Below are positions 24,814 to 33,252 of a stretch of 37,690 bases of DNA, piece by piece. The notes under the pieces are model-generated. The model searched no databases. It was not told where the DNA came from and worked only from the letters and a program-made list of their open reading frames with translations. How positions within the stretch are numbered: position 1 is the first letter of the stretch; every line of letters begins with the position of its first letter. The translations under genes were made by a program, and so were the position numbers. The DNA comes from Bacillota bacterium (lineage in GTDB: Bacteria > Bacillota > Limnochordia > DTU087). The stretch is from positions 1 to 37,690 of the forward strand of contig JAAYSL010000162.1 in NCBI GenBank assembly GCA_012518315.1, read 5' to 3'.

Positions 24814-25697
24814 AGGAGTTCCTCGTGATTAGTGGCAAGGGAGGCACTGGCAAAACGTCCATCACGGCAGGATTCGCTGCCCTGGCCGGGGATATCGTTT
24901 TGGCTGACTGTGATGTCGATGCGGCAAATCTGCATATGCTGCTGGAACCTGTGACCTACCATACAGAAGAATTCATTGGGTCTAGGAAGGCTACTATCGA
25001 TCCCACACATTGCAGCAACTGCCGGCTTTGCCAAGAGTCTTGCCGCTTCAATGCTATAACCAGTACTGAAATAGCCTGTACCGTCAACCCCTTAAGCTGT
25101 GAAGGTTGTGGTGTTTGCAGTTTCGTCTGCCCGAAAGGTGCCATAACCATGCATGATCATGTCTCAGGCCATTGGTTTCTCTCCGATACCCGCTATGGCC
25201 CCTTAGTCCATGCCCGCTTAGGGATAGCAGAAGAGAACTCAGGGAAATTGGTAGCTAAGGTGCGAGAACAGGCCCAGCGCATTGCACAAGAAAAGGATGT
25301 GGAATACATCCTGGTTGATGGGCCCCCGGGAACAGGCTGTCCGGTGATCTCCAGTATCTCCGGTGTGGATCTAGCCCTTATTGTGACAGAACCCACCATT
25401 GCGGGCCTACATGATCTTGAGCGAGTCAGGCAACTAGCTGGTCACTTTGACGTACCGGTAATGGTCTGTATAAACAAGTACGATTTAGATGAAGCATACA
25501 CCAGAAAGATCGAGCTCTACTGCCAGAAGCAGCAAATCGAGCTGGCTGGGCGCATTCCCTTTGATCGAAATGTCGTCTCAGCCTTGGTTAGGGGAATACC
25601 TGCAGTAGCCTATGCGGCACCATCCACCTCGGAAAACAGTGCAGCCAAAGCTATTGGGGATGTATGGCAGGCTGTGCGAAACCGTCTATTAGCATAA
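24810..25697 (+). CDS. MinD/Mrp-type ATPase with inserted 2[4Fe-4S] ferredoxin domain (second)
   Basis: This 295-residue paralogue of the preceding gene has Walker A SGKGGTGKTS (residues 8-17) and ADCDVDAANLHMLL. The ferredoxin insert carries CSNCRLCQESC and CEGCGVCSFVCP, and the later motifs are VDGPPGTGCPVI, VTEPTIAGLHDL and MVCINKYDLD. The annotated start is ATG 24810 (MKEFLVISGKGG), which overlaps the upstream stop and follows GAGAGGA. The two ATPases are about as different from one another as usual for such pairs. It is the last gene of the unit; a hairpin follows. Confidence 0.92.
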   Translation: MKEFLVISGKGGTGKTSITAGFAALAGDIVLADCDVDAANLHMLLEPVTYHTEEFIGSRKATIDPTHCSNCRLCQESCRFNAITSTEIACTVNPLSCEGCGVCSFVCPKGAITMHDHVSGHWFLSDTRYGPLVHARLGIAEENSGKLVAKVREQAQRIAQEKDVEYILVDGPPGTGCPVISSISGVDLALIVTEPTIAGLHDLERVRQLAGHFDVPVMVCINKYDLDEAYTRKIELYCQKQQIELAGRIPFDRNVVSALVRGIPAVAYAAPSTSENSAAKAIGDVWQAVRNRLLA

Positions 25698-25711
25698 GAA
25701 CCGTTGTTCCA

Positions 25712-25749
25712 AGGCCACTGCCCAGAAGCCTAACTAGGGAGAGTGGCCT
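25712..25749 (+). terminator. Probable terminator of the NifX/MinD operon
   Basis: AGGCCACT (25712-25719) pairs with AGTGGCCT (25742-25749), extended by CCC/GGG across a small bulge. It is followed by ATCTTGTCT, a modest T-rich tail, 15 bases after the last stop. Confidence 0.55.
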
Positions 25750-25945
25750 ATCTTGTCTATGATGGAGCCAGGAATTCACGAATTGAGACGCAAATGAAGG
25801 GGAATCCCCACTTGATAATCGAATATAGTCTGTGTAAGAAAATTCGCGGGAAGGCCCCAACTCTGGACTAGGGCTACCGATTCAGAGCCTTAGGGGTAGT
25901 TAGGGTGATCTCGCTGGAGAGACTGCAAAGGGAGATAGTCTTCTC

Positions 25946-26731
25946 ATGGATGAGACCAACTTATCCCGTCTAGGACAGCCTCGGGATACTTGCGAGCCGA
26001 TTGTTACTTTCATAGATGACGACGGCAAAGCCGAAGCGTGTACCCGTTTGCTTCCCATTTTTGAAGCCAAAAATGAGAGATTCGTTGTAGCAGTCTGCCC
26101 AAATAGGCTGAACACAACCGGATATCTGACCCAGAGTCAGCTGCGGGAACTACGGGATCACGGCCACGAGATTGTAAACCATACCTTTAACCATGTGGGC
26201 TACTCGAAGGTAAGGGACAAGGCGGTATGGGATGAGGACATTAGAAGGGCCAAGGAGTTCTTACGTGAAAATGGATACACCCATGACATCTTGGTAAATC
26301 CCTATGAACAAGGCAAATCCAAGAAAGCAATTAGCATAATGCAAAAGCATGCCAAGTGCGCATTTAACAGTATGGGACAGAATAAACCCGATGCCTTTTT
26401 GCCATATCGGATTAGGAGAATTGCCTTTGGTTCTTGGGTTCCGGGATATCACAAGTACGCTGGTGCGCCGTTAGAATACTACAAGAAAAAGGTTGATTAC
26501 TGTTTCAAGCATCGTACATGGCTTGTTTGGATGGTTCATTCTGCAGTCCAGCCCACCGAGCAGGACCTTGTCCTAGCTCAGTTAATTGACTACATTCAAT
26601 CGCTAGGCATCGAAATTGTGACAGCAAGTGAAGGATTTGCAGGGCGAGAACACCTAGCCAGGAGTCAAAGCTTGCTATCCATGTATCGGCCCAAGATCAA
26701 GAAATACCTGGGAAACCTTTTCCGGGCGTGA
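25946..26731 (+). CDS. NodB-type polysaccharide deacetylase family protein
   Basis: This 261-residue protein has IVTFIDDDGKAEACTRLLP (the Asp pair of motif 1) and HGHEIVNHTFNH (motif 2, HxxxH metal ligands), followed by a WDEDIRRAKEFLRENG helix. No signal peptide or membrane anchor is seen. The later motifs are diverged, so the substrate (peptidoglycan, chitin-like glycan or other amide) cannot be given. ATG 25946 lies 9 bases from AAGGGAGA. It stands alone between the Fe-S operon and the TRAP locus. WLVWMVHSAVQPTEQDL in the last third looks like the conserved final strand and histidine of the barrel. Confidence 0.78.
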   Translation: MDETNLSRLGQPRDTCEPIVTFIDDDGKAEACTRLLPIFEAKNERFVVAVCPNRLNTTGYLTQSQLRELRDHGHEIVNHTFNHVGYSKVRDKAVWDEDIRRAKEFLRENGYTHDILVNPYEQGKSKKAISIMQKHAKCAFNSMGQNKPDAFLPYRIRRIAFGSWVPGYHKYAGAPLEYYKKKVDYCFKHRTWLVWMVHSAVQPTEQDLVLAQLIDYIQSLGIEIVTASEGFAGREHLARSQSLLSMYRPKIKKYLGNLFRA

Positions 26732-27028
26732 TTGTTCAAGTAACAGCAGCTACGACATTGAAATCTCACAGGCTCTACACTCCCTGTTTCTGCCCACCTT
26801 TCCCATCGGCACGTCCTTTCTGAAGCGATTCATCATAATCTGACTGCCTTAGGCACTACCCTAGTTAGCCAATCATTCGGCGTTCCCGCTGTCTGTGATA
26901 GTGTTCGTGATAAGAATAACAATCTAGTCAGAGACTCCCAACGATATTTGACGCTCTTTTTTTACACAAACTTAACAGCACCTCATAGAGGGTTTGTTTG
27001 CAGAACGAAGAACAGAGCAATCAAACAT
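26732..27028. other. Intergenic region without a recognisable gene
   Basis: There is no intact gene. One plus-strand frame stays open for about 100 codons (from about 26765 to 27052) but has no start codon with an SD and resembles nothing I know. TTGACG at about 26948 could be a -35 element, but no convincing -10 follows. Confidence 0.4.
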
Positions 27029-27045
27029 CAAACATCTGATGTTTG
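27029..27045. promoter_or_regulatory. CAAACATC-T-GATGTTTG palindrome, candidate GntR operator
   Basis: This 17-base inverted repeat is perfect around a central T and lies 28 bases before the sugar isomerase-like gene. An extra CAAACAT half-site precedes it at 27022. The GntR regulator encoded three genes downstream is the obvious candidate to bind it. Confidence 0.6.
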
Positions 27046-27073
27046 CTGATTATCCCGGAAAGGGCGTCTATAA

Positions 27074-27904
27074 ATGAAACTGGGGATTAGTACATACACA
27101 TACACCTGGGCAATAGGGGTTCCTCATTATCAGCCTCCAAAGAACCCTCTATCCGCCCTAGGGCTATTAGAGCTAGCAAATCATCTAAGGGTCAAAGTAG
27201 TCCAGTTCGCAGATAATCTACCAATTCACCTGTTAAGTCAGGGAGAGCTTAAGCGGGTCAGAGATATTGCCGAAGACTATGAGCTAGAAATTGAACTTGG
27301 AACTAGGGGTGTCGAGCCCAAGGAACTGCTTACATATCTGGAATTGGCCAAGTTTTTCAAGGCAAAGATAGTCAGAACCTTGCTGCACTCCACTACCTCT
27401 AGCCCCGATCTAGGGCAAGCCTATGAGTGGATATCCGAAGTTGCTCCACAGTTTGCTAGCTCCAACATTGCCATTGCGATAGAGAATCATGATAGATACA
27501 CAGCCCGAGAACTTGCCCGGCTAATCGAAGCCATAGACAATCCATATGTAGGTATATGTCTAGACACAGTGAACTCCTTTGGAGCCCTGGAGGGGCCACA
27601 GACAGTACTTGACCAATTGGGTCCATATGTCAACAATCTGCATTTCAAAGACTTCGATGTCGTCAGAGCGGATCATCAAATGGGATTCAACATACATGGG
27701 ACGCCGGCAGGTAGTGGTCGGCTTAATGCCGATTGGCTATTGAACGAACTCGCTTCATACAAAAAAGATCCCAACCTAATTCTAGAGCTTTGGACACCAT
27801 TTGCTGGCACCGTAGAGGAAACTGTTGCCAAGGAGAACCAATGGGCAGAGCAGAGCATTGGGTTCCTGTGGAAAAAGCTAGAGGGAATTAGGTGTCAATC
27901 ATAG
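27074..27904 (+). CDS. Sugar phosphate isomerase/epimerase-like TIM-barrel protein
   Basis: This 276-residue protein of the xylose-isomerase-like (AP endonuclease 2) superfamily has the expected metal ligands: Glu in IAIENHD, Asp in GICLDTVNS, His in NNLHFKDFD and Glu in LILELWTP. It may isomerise or epimerise a keto sugar or a sugar acid. It is probably soluble. ATG 27074 follows GGAAAGG. It is the first gene of a unit with an ApnO-like oxidoreductase, a GntR regulator and a TRAP transporter, so its substrate is probably what the transporter brings in. Confidence 0.85.
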   Translation: MKLGISTYTYTWAIGVPHYQPPKNPLSALGLLELANHLRVKVVQFADNLPIHLLSQGELKRVRDIAEDYELEIELGTRGVEPKELLTYLELAKFFKAKIVRTLLHSTTSSPDLGQAYEWISEVAPQFASSNIAIAIENHDRYTARELARLIEAIDNPYVGICLDTVNSFGALEGPQTVLDQLGPYVNNLHFKDFDVVRADHQMGFNIHGTPAGSGRLNADWLLNELASYKKDPNLILELWTPFAGTVEETVAKENQWAEQSIGFLWKKLEGIRCQS

Positions 27905-27999
27905 TACACAGGGCAGATGTGGCTGAACCAAGATCACCATAGATCAGGAACAAGGGTAAGTATTGATGGCTCAATTACAGACTAAGTGAGGGATTATTG

Positions 28000-28842
28000 A
28001 TGCAAAAAGTAGCTTTACTTGGCGCAGGTGGCAAAATGGGTTGTCGTATCACCAAGAAACTCAAAGACAATCCAGAATATCAGCTATCCTATGTTGAAAT
28101 TGGCGATGAAGGGAAACGCCGACTATCCGAACTGGGCGTCAGCGTTACACCTCAAGAGAAAGCACTAGCAGATGCGGACATTGTGGTGTTAGCGATCCCA
28201 GATGCGGTCATCAAGAAGGTCGCAGCTGCCATTATACCAACATTGAATAGCGGAACGATAGTGGTTAGCCTCGATCCGGCAGCTGCATATGCTGGGATCC
28301 TACCAAAACGTGATGATATTACTTATTTTGTTGTTCACCCATGTCACCCACCACTGTTCAACGATGAGATTTGCCCTGAAGCCATGGTGGATTGGTTTGG
28401 TGGAACTGCCAAGCAGCATATAGTTTGTGCTCTCTTCCAGGGGCCAGAGGAACACTATAATGTAGGAGAAACCCTTGCTGTCAAAATGTTTGGACCCATT
28501 ATCCAATCCCATAGAATTACTGTAGAGCAAATGGCCATTTTGGAGCCAGCTTTGGTTGAGACCTTTACTTCCACATTAGTCGCAGCCATGAAAGAAGCAC
28601 TAGATGAAACCATCAGGATGGGTGTACCCGAAGAAGCTGCGTTCAATTTTCTAATGGGACACCTGAGAGTCCAATTTGCTGTAATATTTGGATATGCAGG
28701 TTTTGAATTCTCCGATGGGGCAAAACTTGCCATGCAACAGGCTGGTGAAGTTATCTTCAAGCCGGATTGGAAGGAAAACATCATGAATTTGGCCAGTATC
28801 CGTAATAGTGTAGATGCAATAACCAAGAATGTTGCTAAATAA
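28000..28842 (+). CDS. ApnO/phosphogluconate-dehydrogenase-like NAD-binding oxidoreductase
   Basis: This 280-residue protein has an N-terminal Rossmann fold (VALLGAGGKMGCRI), DADIVVLAIPDAVIKK and a helical C-terminal domain. The segments YFVVHPCHPPLFND, CALFQGPEEHY and TVEQMAILEPALVET are typical of the family with the phosphogluconate-dehydrogenase C-terminal domain that includes D-apionate oxidoisomerase (ApnO). A branched or related sugar acid is therefore a plausible substrate; the exact one is not shown. ATG 28000 is used rather than the TTG at 27997, as GAGGGA lies about 6 bases upstream. Genes around it encode a sugar isomerase-like protein and a TRAP carrier. Confidence 0.75.
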   Translation: MQKVALLGAGGKMGCRITKKLKDNPEYQLSYVEIGDEGKRRLSELGVSVTPQEKALADADIVVLAIPDAVIKKVAAAIIPTLNSGTIVVSLDPAAAYAGILPKRDDITYFVVHPCHPPLFNDEICPEAMVDWFGGTAKQHIVCALFQGPEEHYNVGETLAVKMFGPIIQSHRITVEQMAILEPALVETFTSTLVAAMKEALDETIRMGVPEEAAFNFLMGHLRVQFAVIFGYAGFEFSDGAKLAMQQAGEVIFKPDWKENIMNLASIRNSVDAITKNVAK

Positions 28843-28866
28843 CTTGGAAAGGTTGGCGCAAGATAG

Positions 28867-29580
28867 ATGGTTCCAGCAGTTGATTCTGAGCTTTTCAAAG
28901 CCCCACAACGAAAAACGGCAGTCGAAACTGTAATCAGCAAGATTAAGGAGTTAATCCTGACGGGCCAAATTAAGCCAGGTGATCGATTGCCTAACGAGCT
29001 CGAACTGAGTCAGAGTCTCGGAGCTAGCCGTGGCTCTGTCCGAGAAGCTCTTAAGATCTTAGATGCCTTTGGCATAATTGAGATCAAAAGAGGAGATGGC
29101 ACCTATATTGCAGACTCCGTGAACAGCAAAATGTTTGATCACATTCTATTCCACATCATCCTCAGTGGTGTTGACAAGCATAGTCTCATGGAGCTGCGGG
29201 AGTTAATGGAAATCGGTATCGCCCGCATAATCATGAAGCGCACAGGTACCGACAGTATCGCACCAATAAGACAAGCGCATAGTGAAATGCAAGCACTGAT
29301 TCAAAGCGGGAGTGCAGATCCCCAGCAACTAACACAAGCCGATCTAGCTTTCCACCAGGCACTAGCTGATGCCACCGGAAATGATCTCATTGTGAAAATT
29401 TACGGTTTCGTGCTGGAGTTGTTTATTCCATCCATTCTTGCTACCCATACGAATAAACGCCATGGGTTGAACGCTTTTAGGCTTCATACCCAAATTATTG
29501 ATGCCCTTGAAGAGAAAGACATGGAGAAGGCTAAAGCTGCCCTTTTGGAGTCAATAGATGATTGGGTTCGATACTCCTAG
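28867..29580 (+). CDS. GntR-family transcriptional regulator (FadR subfamily)
   Basis: This 237-residue protein has an N-terminal winged helix (about 15-80) with IKPGDRLPNELELSQSLGASRGSVREALKILDAFGIIEIKRGDGTYI, here cited as the family's hallmark region. It is followed by a C-terminal FCD helical ligand domain with ADLAFHQALADATGND and a late FRLHTQIIDALEEKD; the His/Asp residues of these usually bind a metal and a carboxylate. Such regulators often sense sugar acids. It is transcribed with the catabolic genes and directly before dctP. The palindrome at 27029-27045 is its likely operator. The SD before ATG 28867 is weak, so the level may be low. Confidence 0.9.
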   Translation: MVPAVDSELFKAPQRKTAVETVISKIKELILTGQIKPGDRLPNELELSQSLGASRGSVREALKILDAFGIIEIKRGDGTYIADSVNSKMFDHILFHIILSGVDKHSLMELRELMEIGIARIIMKRTGTDSIAPIRQAHSEMQALIQSGSADPQQLTQADLAFHQALADATGNDLIVKIYGFVLELFIPSILATHTNKRHGLNAFRLHTQIIDALEEKDMEKAKAALLESIDDWVRYS

Positions 29581-29667
29581 GAGCAAGAGTTCAAGTGAGT
29601 AGGGGGTGAATAACCGGCTTACCCAGTATCAATCGAGCAAAATACAGGAATAATTAGGAGGACAGAA

Positions 29668-30655
29668 ATGAAGAACAAAAAGACAGTTATCCTAATAGCA
29701 TCTTTACTTGTGTTGATAGTGGGCCTGGCTGGGACTAGCCAAGCGAGTCAGTTTAATCTTAAACTTTGGACATGGTGCCCAACTAAGTCACCCGCTACAA
29801 CGTGCCTCTGAGAGATTTGCACAACTTATCAATGAACGTACTGACGGGAAAGTCACCATTGATGTTTTCGGTAACACACAGCTCGGTCAGGAACGGGAAA
29901 TGGTTGAGGGACTTCAATTCGGGACAGTGGATCTGACCATTGTTTCTACCGGTCCCCTAGGTGGATTTGTCCCTCAAATAGGCGTCGTGGATTTACCCTT
30001 CCTCTTCAACTCCTCTGAGCACGCCTATAAGGTGCTCGATGGCCAGATTGGCCAAAGTATCTTGTCTCAGTTTGAATCCCGAGGGATAGTGGGATTAGCC
30101 TTTATGGAAAATGGATGGCGGCATCTGACAGTCTCTAATGTCAAGGTCACCAAGCCCGAAGACCTAAAAGGGTTAAAAATCCGGACTATGGAAAATCGGG
30201 TGCACATGGATGCTTTCCGGGCCATGGGAGCATCACCCGTACCAATGGTTTGGGGCGAGGTATATACCGGCTTACAGCAAGGCATCATCGACGGGCAAGA
30301 GAATCCCGTACCAATCGTCTACACAAACGCCCTATGGGAAGTTCAGAAATACTACGCTCTCACCGGGCATTTTTATACTCCATATGCCTTCTTGATGAGT
30401 AAGGCTACCTTTGACAAATTGCCAAAGGATATCCAAGACGTTTTCAAGGAGACAGCTCTTGAAGTTGCCAACTATCAAAGACAACTGATGGAGGAAGATA
30501 CTAACCACCAGATCGACCTACTGCGTGAACAAGGGATGGACGTTTATGAAGTAGATCGTAGTCTCTTTCAAGAAGCTACTCGTTCAGTGTATGACAAATA
30601 TGAAGCACAGTTCGGAAAAGAATTGCTTGATGCCATCGGAGCTTGTGGCGAATAA
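29668..30655 (+). pseudogene. dctP: TRAP transporter substrate-binding protein DctP, frameshifted
   Basis: An AGGAGG SD precedes ATG 29668, and the frame begins with a signal peptide (MKNKKTVILIASLLVLIVG to about residue 27), then ASQFNLKL. At 29765-29767 a TTT replaces an expected TT; the frame then hits TGA at 29809-29811. Deleting one T restores KLGHGAQLSHPLQRASERFAQL and joins to the long frame that runs to 30655 with FGNTQLGQEREMVEGLQFGTVDL, GLKIRTMENRVHMDAFRAMGA and GIIDGQENP, all typical of DctP. The whole product would be about 329 residues. This is either a real inactivating mutation or a sequencing error in a short homopolymer. If real, the dctQM carrier lacks its binding protein. 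Confidence 0.85.
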
Positions 30656-30670
30656 TCTATGGTTTTCTAG

Positions 30671-30705
30671 AACACGAGGGGAGTACTCATTGTTCCCCTC
30701 GTGTT
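30671..30705 (+). terminator. Strong hairpin between dctP and dctQ
   Basis: AACACGAGGGGA (30671-30682) pairs perfectly with TCCCCTCGTGTT (30694-30705), a 12-bp stem with an 11-base loop, followed by TTCC. It may partly end transcription after dctP or protect its mRNA 3' end, giving more binding protein than membrane subunits. Confidence 0.7.
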
Positions 30706-30782
30706 TTCCAAACAGGCTACATAAACCCGAGCGCTGTAGAGTTTGACTCACTTTCTATGCGACGAGGGCGACTAGCGGGGTG

Positions 30783-31310
30783 ATGTGTGTGAGGATAACC
30801 GAGGGCTTGAATCGTCTCAAACGTTCATATGACACTACTATCGATACCTTGGTCACTTTGATTCTCTTGACACTGATTATCGTGGTTTTCATCCAGGTTT
30901 TCAGCAGATATGTTTTGAATGATCCTAAGACCTGGACAGAGGAGCTGGCTAGATATCTATTTGTTTGGCTAGTATTTACAGGAAGCGCTGTAGTATTCAG
31001 GGAAAACAGGCACCTGTCGATTGACTATTTCGTTTCTTTTTTCCCCACCAAAGTCCGAAGGATTGTCAGCGTCGTAATCAATGTTATCATCGCAATCTTT
31101 ATTGTTATGGCGCTATACCACTCCAATAGACTGCTTACCATTACATCGTATCAGACTTCCCCAACTCTCATGGTGCCAATGTCCTGGATATACTTGTCAT
31201 TCCCCTTGTCTTTGGGTCTGATGTTAATAGAGCTAATGTTCCGCTTAGCTTTGTGGTTTGTTGATCGGATCCATGGTTCTACATGCTTGAAGGAAGGTGA
31301 CGTAGGATGA
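30783..31310 (+). CDS. dctQ: TRAP transporter small membrane subunit DctQ
   Basis: This protein of about 175 residues has four hydrophobic helices. The signature RYVLNDPKTWTEELARYLFVWLVFTGSAVVFRENRHLSIDYF is characteristic of DctQ; shorter cited parts are TEELARYLFVWL and the HLSIDYF turn. It links DctM with the binding protein. The exact start is uncertain: ATG 30783 is given, but GTG 30789 has better spacing from AGCGGGG. Its stop overlaps the dctM start by ATGA. It lies 127 bases after dctP behind the hairpin. Confidence 0.9.
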   Translation: MCVRITEGLNRLKRSYDTTIDTLVTLILLTLIIVVFIQVFSRYVLNDPKTWTEELARYLFVWLVFTGSAVVFRENRHLSIDYFVSFFPTKVRRIVSVVINVIIAIFIVMALYHSNRLLTITSYQTSPTLMVPMSWIYLSFPLSLGLMLIELMFRLALWFVDRIHGSTCLKEGDVG

Positions 31311-32578
31311 GTGCAGTCTTATTTGCAGTCTTTTTCGGGCTTTTAATCTTTAACATGCCCGTAGGATTTGCTTTGTTCATTTCTTCAATGATCGCGTTAT
31401 GGTATGGCGGAATACCCATTGTAGCTGTGCTACAAAGGGCAGTGAATGCCGCCGATTCCTTTATTTTATTGGCAATTCCTTTCTTCATGGTAGCCGGAAA
31501 CCTAATGTCAACGGGCGGAATATCCAATAGGTTGATCTCCTTTGCCAACTCCATTGTGGGATTTATTACAGGAGGGCTAGCACACGTTAATGTAGTCACC
31601 AGCATGTTGTTTGCGGGTATCACTGGGTCTGCCGTTGCTGATACAGTTGCAGTTGGGTCAGTTATCATACCAGCCATGAATAAGGATGGGTATCGAAACG
31701 ATCTTACTGCAGCCGTTACTTGTTGTTCGTCAGTTATCGGTGTAATTATTCCACCAAGTATTCCCTTTGTCATCTATGGCGTTGTCACTGGAGCCTCAAT
31801 TGGCAAACTGTTTCTCGCCGGGATGATCCCTGGCATTCTAATCGGTATCTACCAAATGGTTGTCTGCTACTATGCATCAAAGAAACACGGCTATGGAACT
31901 ACTAAGAAGTTTGATTTGAAAGTCTTCTGGGAAAGCCTCAAAGAGAGTCTTTTGGCACTACTGACCCCTGTTATGATTCTTGGCGGCATTGTCTTGGGAA
32001 TCGTAACACCGAGTGAGGCCGCGTTATTAGCCATCGTCTATGCCCTAATTGTTGGCTTCCTCTGCTACAAAGAACTATCATTGAAACAGCTGCCAGCACT
32101 ATTGCTAGACGCGGCCAAATCCACTGCCATTGTCATGTTCATGATTTGTGGTGCCTACTTATATGGATGGATTATCACTAATGACAAGTTGCCTGAGCGG
32201 GTACTTGGTATCATAACCGGTGTCTCCACGAATCCTACCATAGTGCTATTAATGTTCGTTTTGATCTTCTTGATTGCTGGTATGTTTATTGATTTAGGTG
32301 CCGGAATCATTTTGCTTGTACCGGTTCTATTCCCTATAGTTCAGACTCTGGGTATAGATCCTATAGTCTTTGGTACCATAACGGTAATCTCATTAGCAAT
32401 TGGACTGGTGACTCCCCCTGTGGGGGCCTGCCTATTCATCGCTAGTGAGATATCGGAAATACCCATTGTTGAAACAACCAAGGCTAGTCTGCCTTTTATA
32501 CTGGGAATGCTGGGTATAGTGATTCTAATCATATTTTTCCCACAGATAGTATTATATCTGCCTCAAAAACTGATGTAG
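31307..32578 (+). CDS. dctM: TRAP transporter large membrane subunit DctM
   Basis: This 423-residue, 11-12 helix secondary carrier imports a carboxylate-type solute with Na+ or H+. Typical parts are FNMPVGFALFISSM at the N-terminus, SFILLAIPFFMVAGNLM, MLFAGITGSAVADTVAVGSVIIPAM, IIPPSIPFVIYGVVTGAS and the late GLVTPPVGACLFIASEIS, which carry the Na+/substrate-site residues in characterised TRAP transporters. The ATG at 31307 overlaps the dctQ stop. The associated sugar isomerase-like and ApnO-like enzymes point to a sugar acid as cargo. The gene itself is intact. Confidence 0.95.
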   Translation: MSAVLFAVFFGLLIFNMPVGFALFISSMIALWYGGIPIVAVLQRAVNAADSFILLAIPFFMVAGNLMSTGGISNRLISFANSIVGFITGGLAHVNVVTSMLFAGITGSAVADTVAVGSVIIPAMNKDGYRNDLTAAVTCCSSVIGVIIPPSIPFVIYGVVTGASIGKLFLAGMIPGILIGIYQMVVCYYASKKHGYGTTKKFDLKVFWESLKESLLALLTPVMILGGIVLGIVTPSEAALLAIVYALIVGFLCYKELSLKQLPALLLDAAKSTAIVMFMICGAYLYGWIITNDKLPERVLGIITGVSTNPTIVLLMFVLIFLIAGMFIDLGAGIILLVPVLFPIVQTLGIDPIVFGTITVISLAIGLVTPPVGACLFIASEISEIPIVETTKASLPFILGMLGIVILIIFFPQIVLYLPQKLM

Positions 32579-32651
32579 CCGTCAGTTCGTTTGCCTCTTT
32601 TCGCCTGATAGCTTAGTAGGTATGCGACAATGACATCTTCATAGTTGACAA

Positions 32652-32699
32652 ACTGCTCAAGCACTGGGTCGGTTGCATTTCTCTCAGGGCTTGAGCAGT
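32652..32699. repeat. 11-bp inverted repeat, possible bidirectional terminator
   Basis: ACTGCTCAAGC (32652-32662) and GCTTGAGCAGT (32689-32699) are perfect complements around a 26-base loop. On the minus strand it is followed by TTTGTC, on the plus strand by no T-run. It lies between dctM and a possible decayed minus-strand gene. Confidence 0.5.
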
Positions 32700-32738
32700 C
32701 TCACTAAAGGGCAAGTACCGCACCTATCCAAGCATATT

Positions 32739-33082
32739 CTATGGCTTCCCTTCAACTTGAAATATGACCGACATGAAAAGATGATGCATAGAGCGGTCTC
32801 GATCTACCTCCGTTGAGGCCAAGATATTGCCATTATTGGTTGGCATGGATATGGTCTGCCCATACCGATTGTTAGGTTTCTCCACGTGTAATTCTACTTT
32901 AGTAGCATTGAACGGGAAAGATTGCCACAGCCCACTGGAGGGTTCATGCAAAGCTGTGAAGTTCGCATCCTGAAGAGCAAGCCACAATTCTGCTCATTCA
33001 CATAGGAGACTAGCCAACGGATTACTGGATTTGCGCAAGGCCTCCAGGTGAGTTTTGTCGAAACGTACTCTTTCTGTAACAT
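32739..33082 (-). pseudogene. Possible decayed minus-strand gene, unrecognised
   Basis: Two minus-strand frames overlap out of register. The upstream one (33082 to about 32990) reads MLQKEYVSTKLTWRPCANP; the downstream one (32987-32739) reads WLALQDANFTALHEPSSG then VELHVEKPNNRYGQTISMP and ends in TAG. The second looks like coding sequence in composition, lacks a good start, and is followed by the inverted repeat at 32652-32699. A frameshifted remnant would explain this, but I recognise no family and it could be chance. The rest of 32579-33252 shows no gene. Confidence 0.3.
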
Positions 33083-33252
33083 CTAGGGTGATGAGTGTTA
33101 TCCGGACTCCTGTACCAAACACGATGGCGGCGGCTCCGGGATCACAACCGATATCATACTCCACTTCATGAGGGTGCTGGTAATGGCGGCTACCCAGGAC
33201 CTTTGGTTACTCGCCCTACCACTGGGGATAATAACTATGGAGGTGGATACGT

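Noticed and set aside
23161-25697. Nitrogenase cofactor operon
   Set aside because: No nifHDKEN or nifB genes are present; NifX-like proteins with MinD-type ATPases are common outside nitrogen fixation.
26765-27052. Open frame of about 100 codons between the deacetylase and the TRAP locus
   Set aside because: It has no start codon with an SD, no recognisable motif, and ends inside the operator palindrome.
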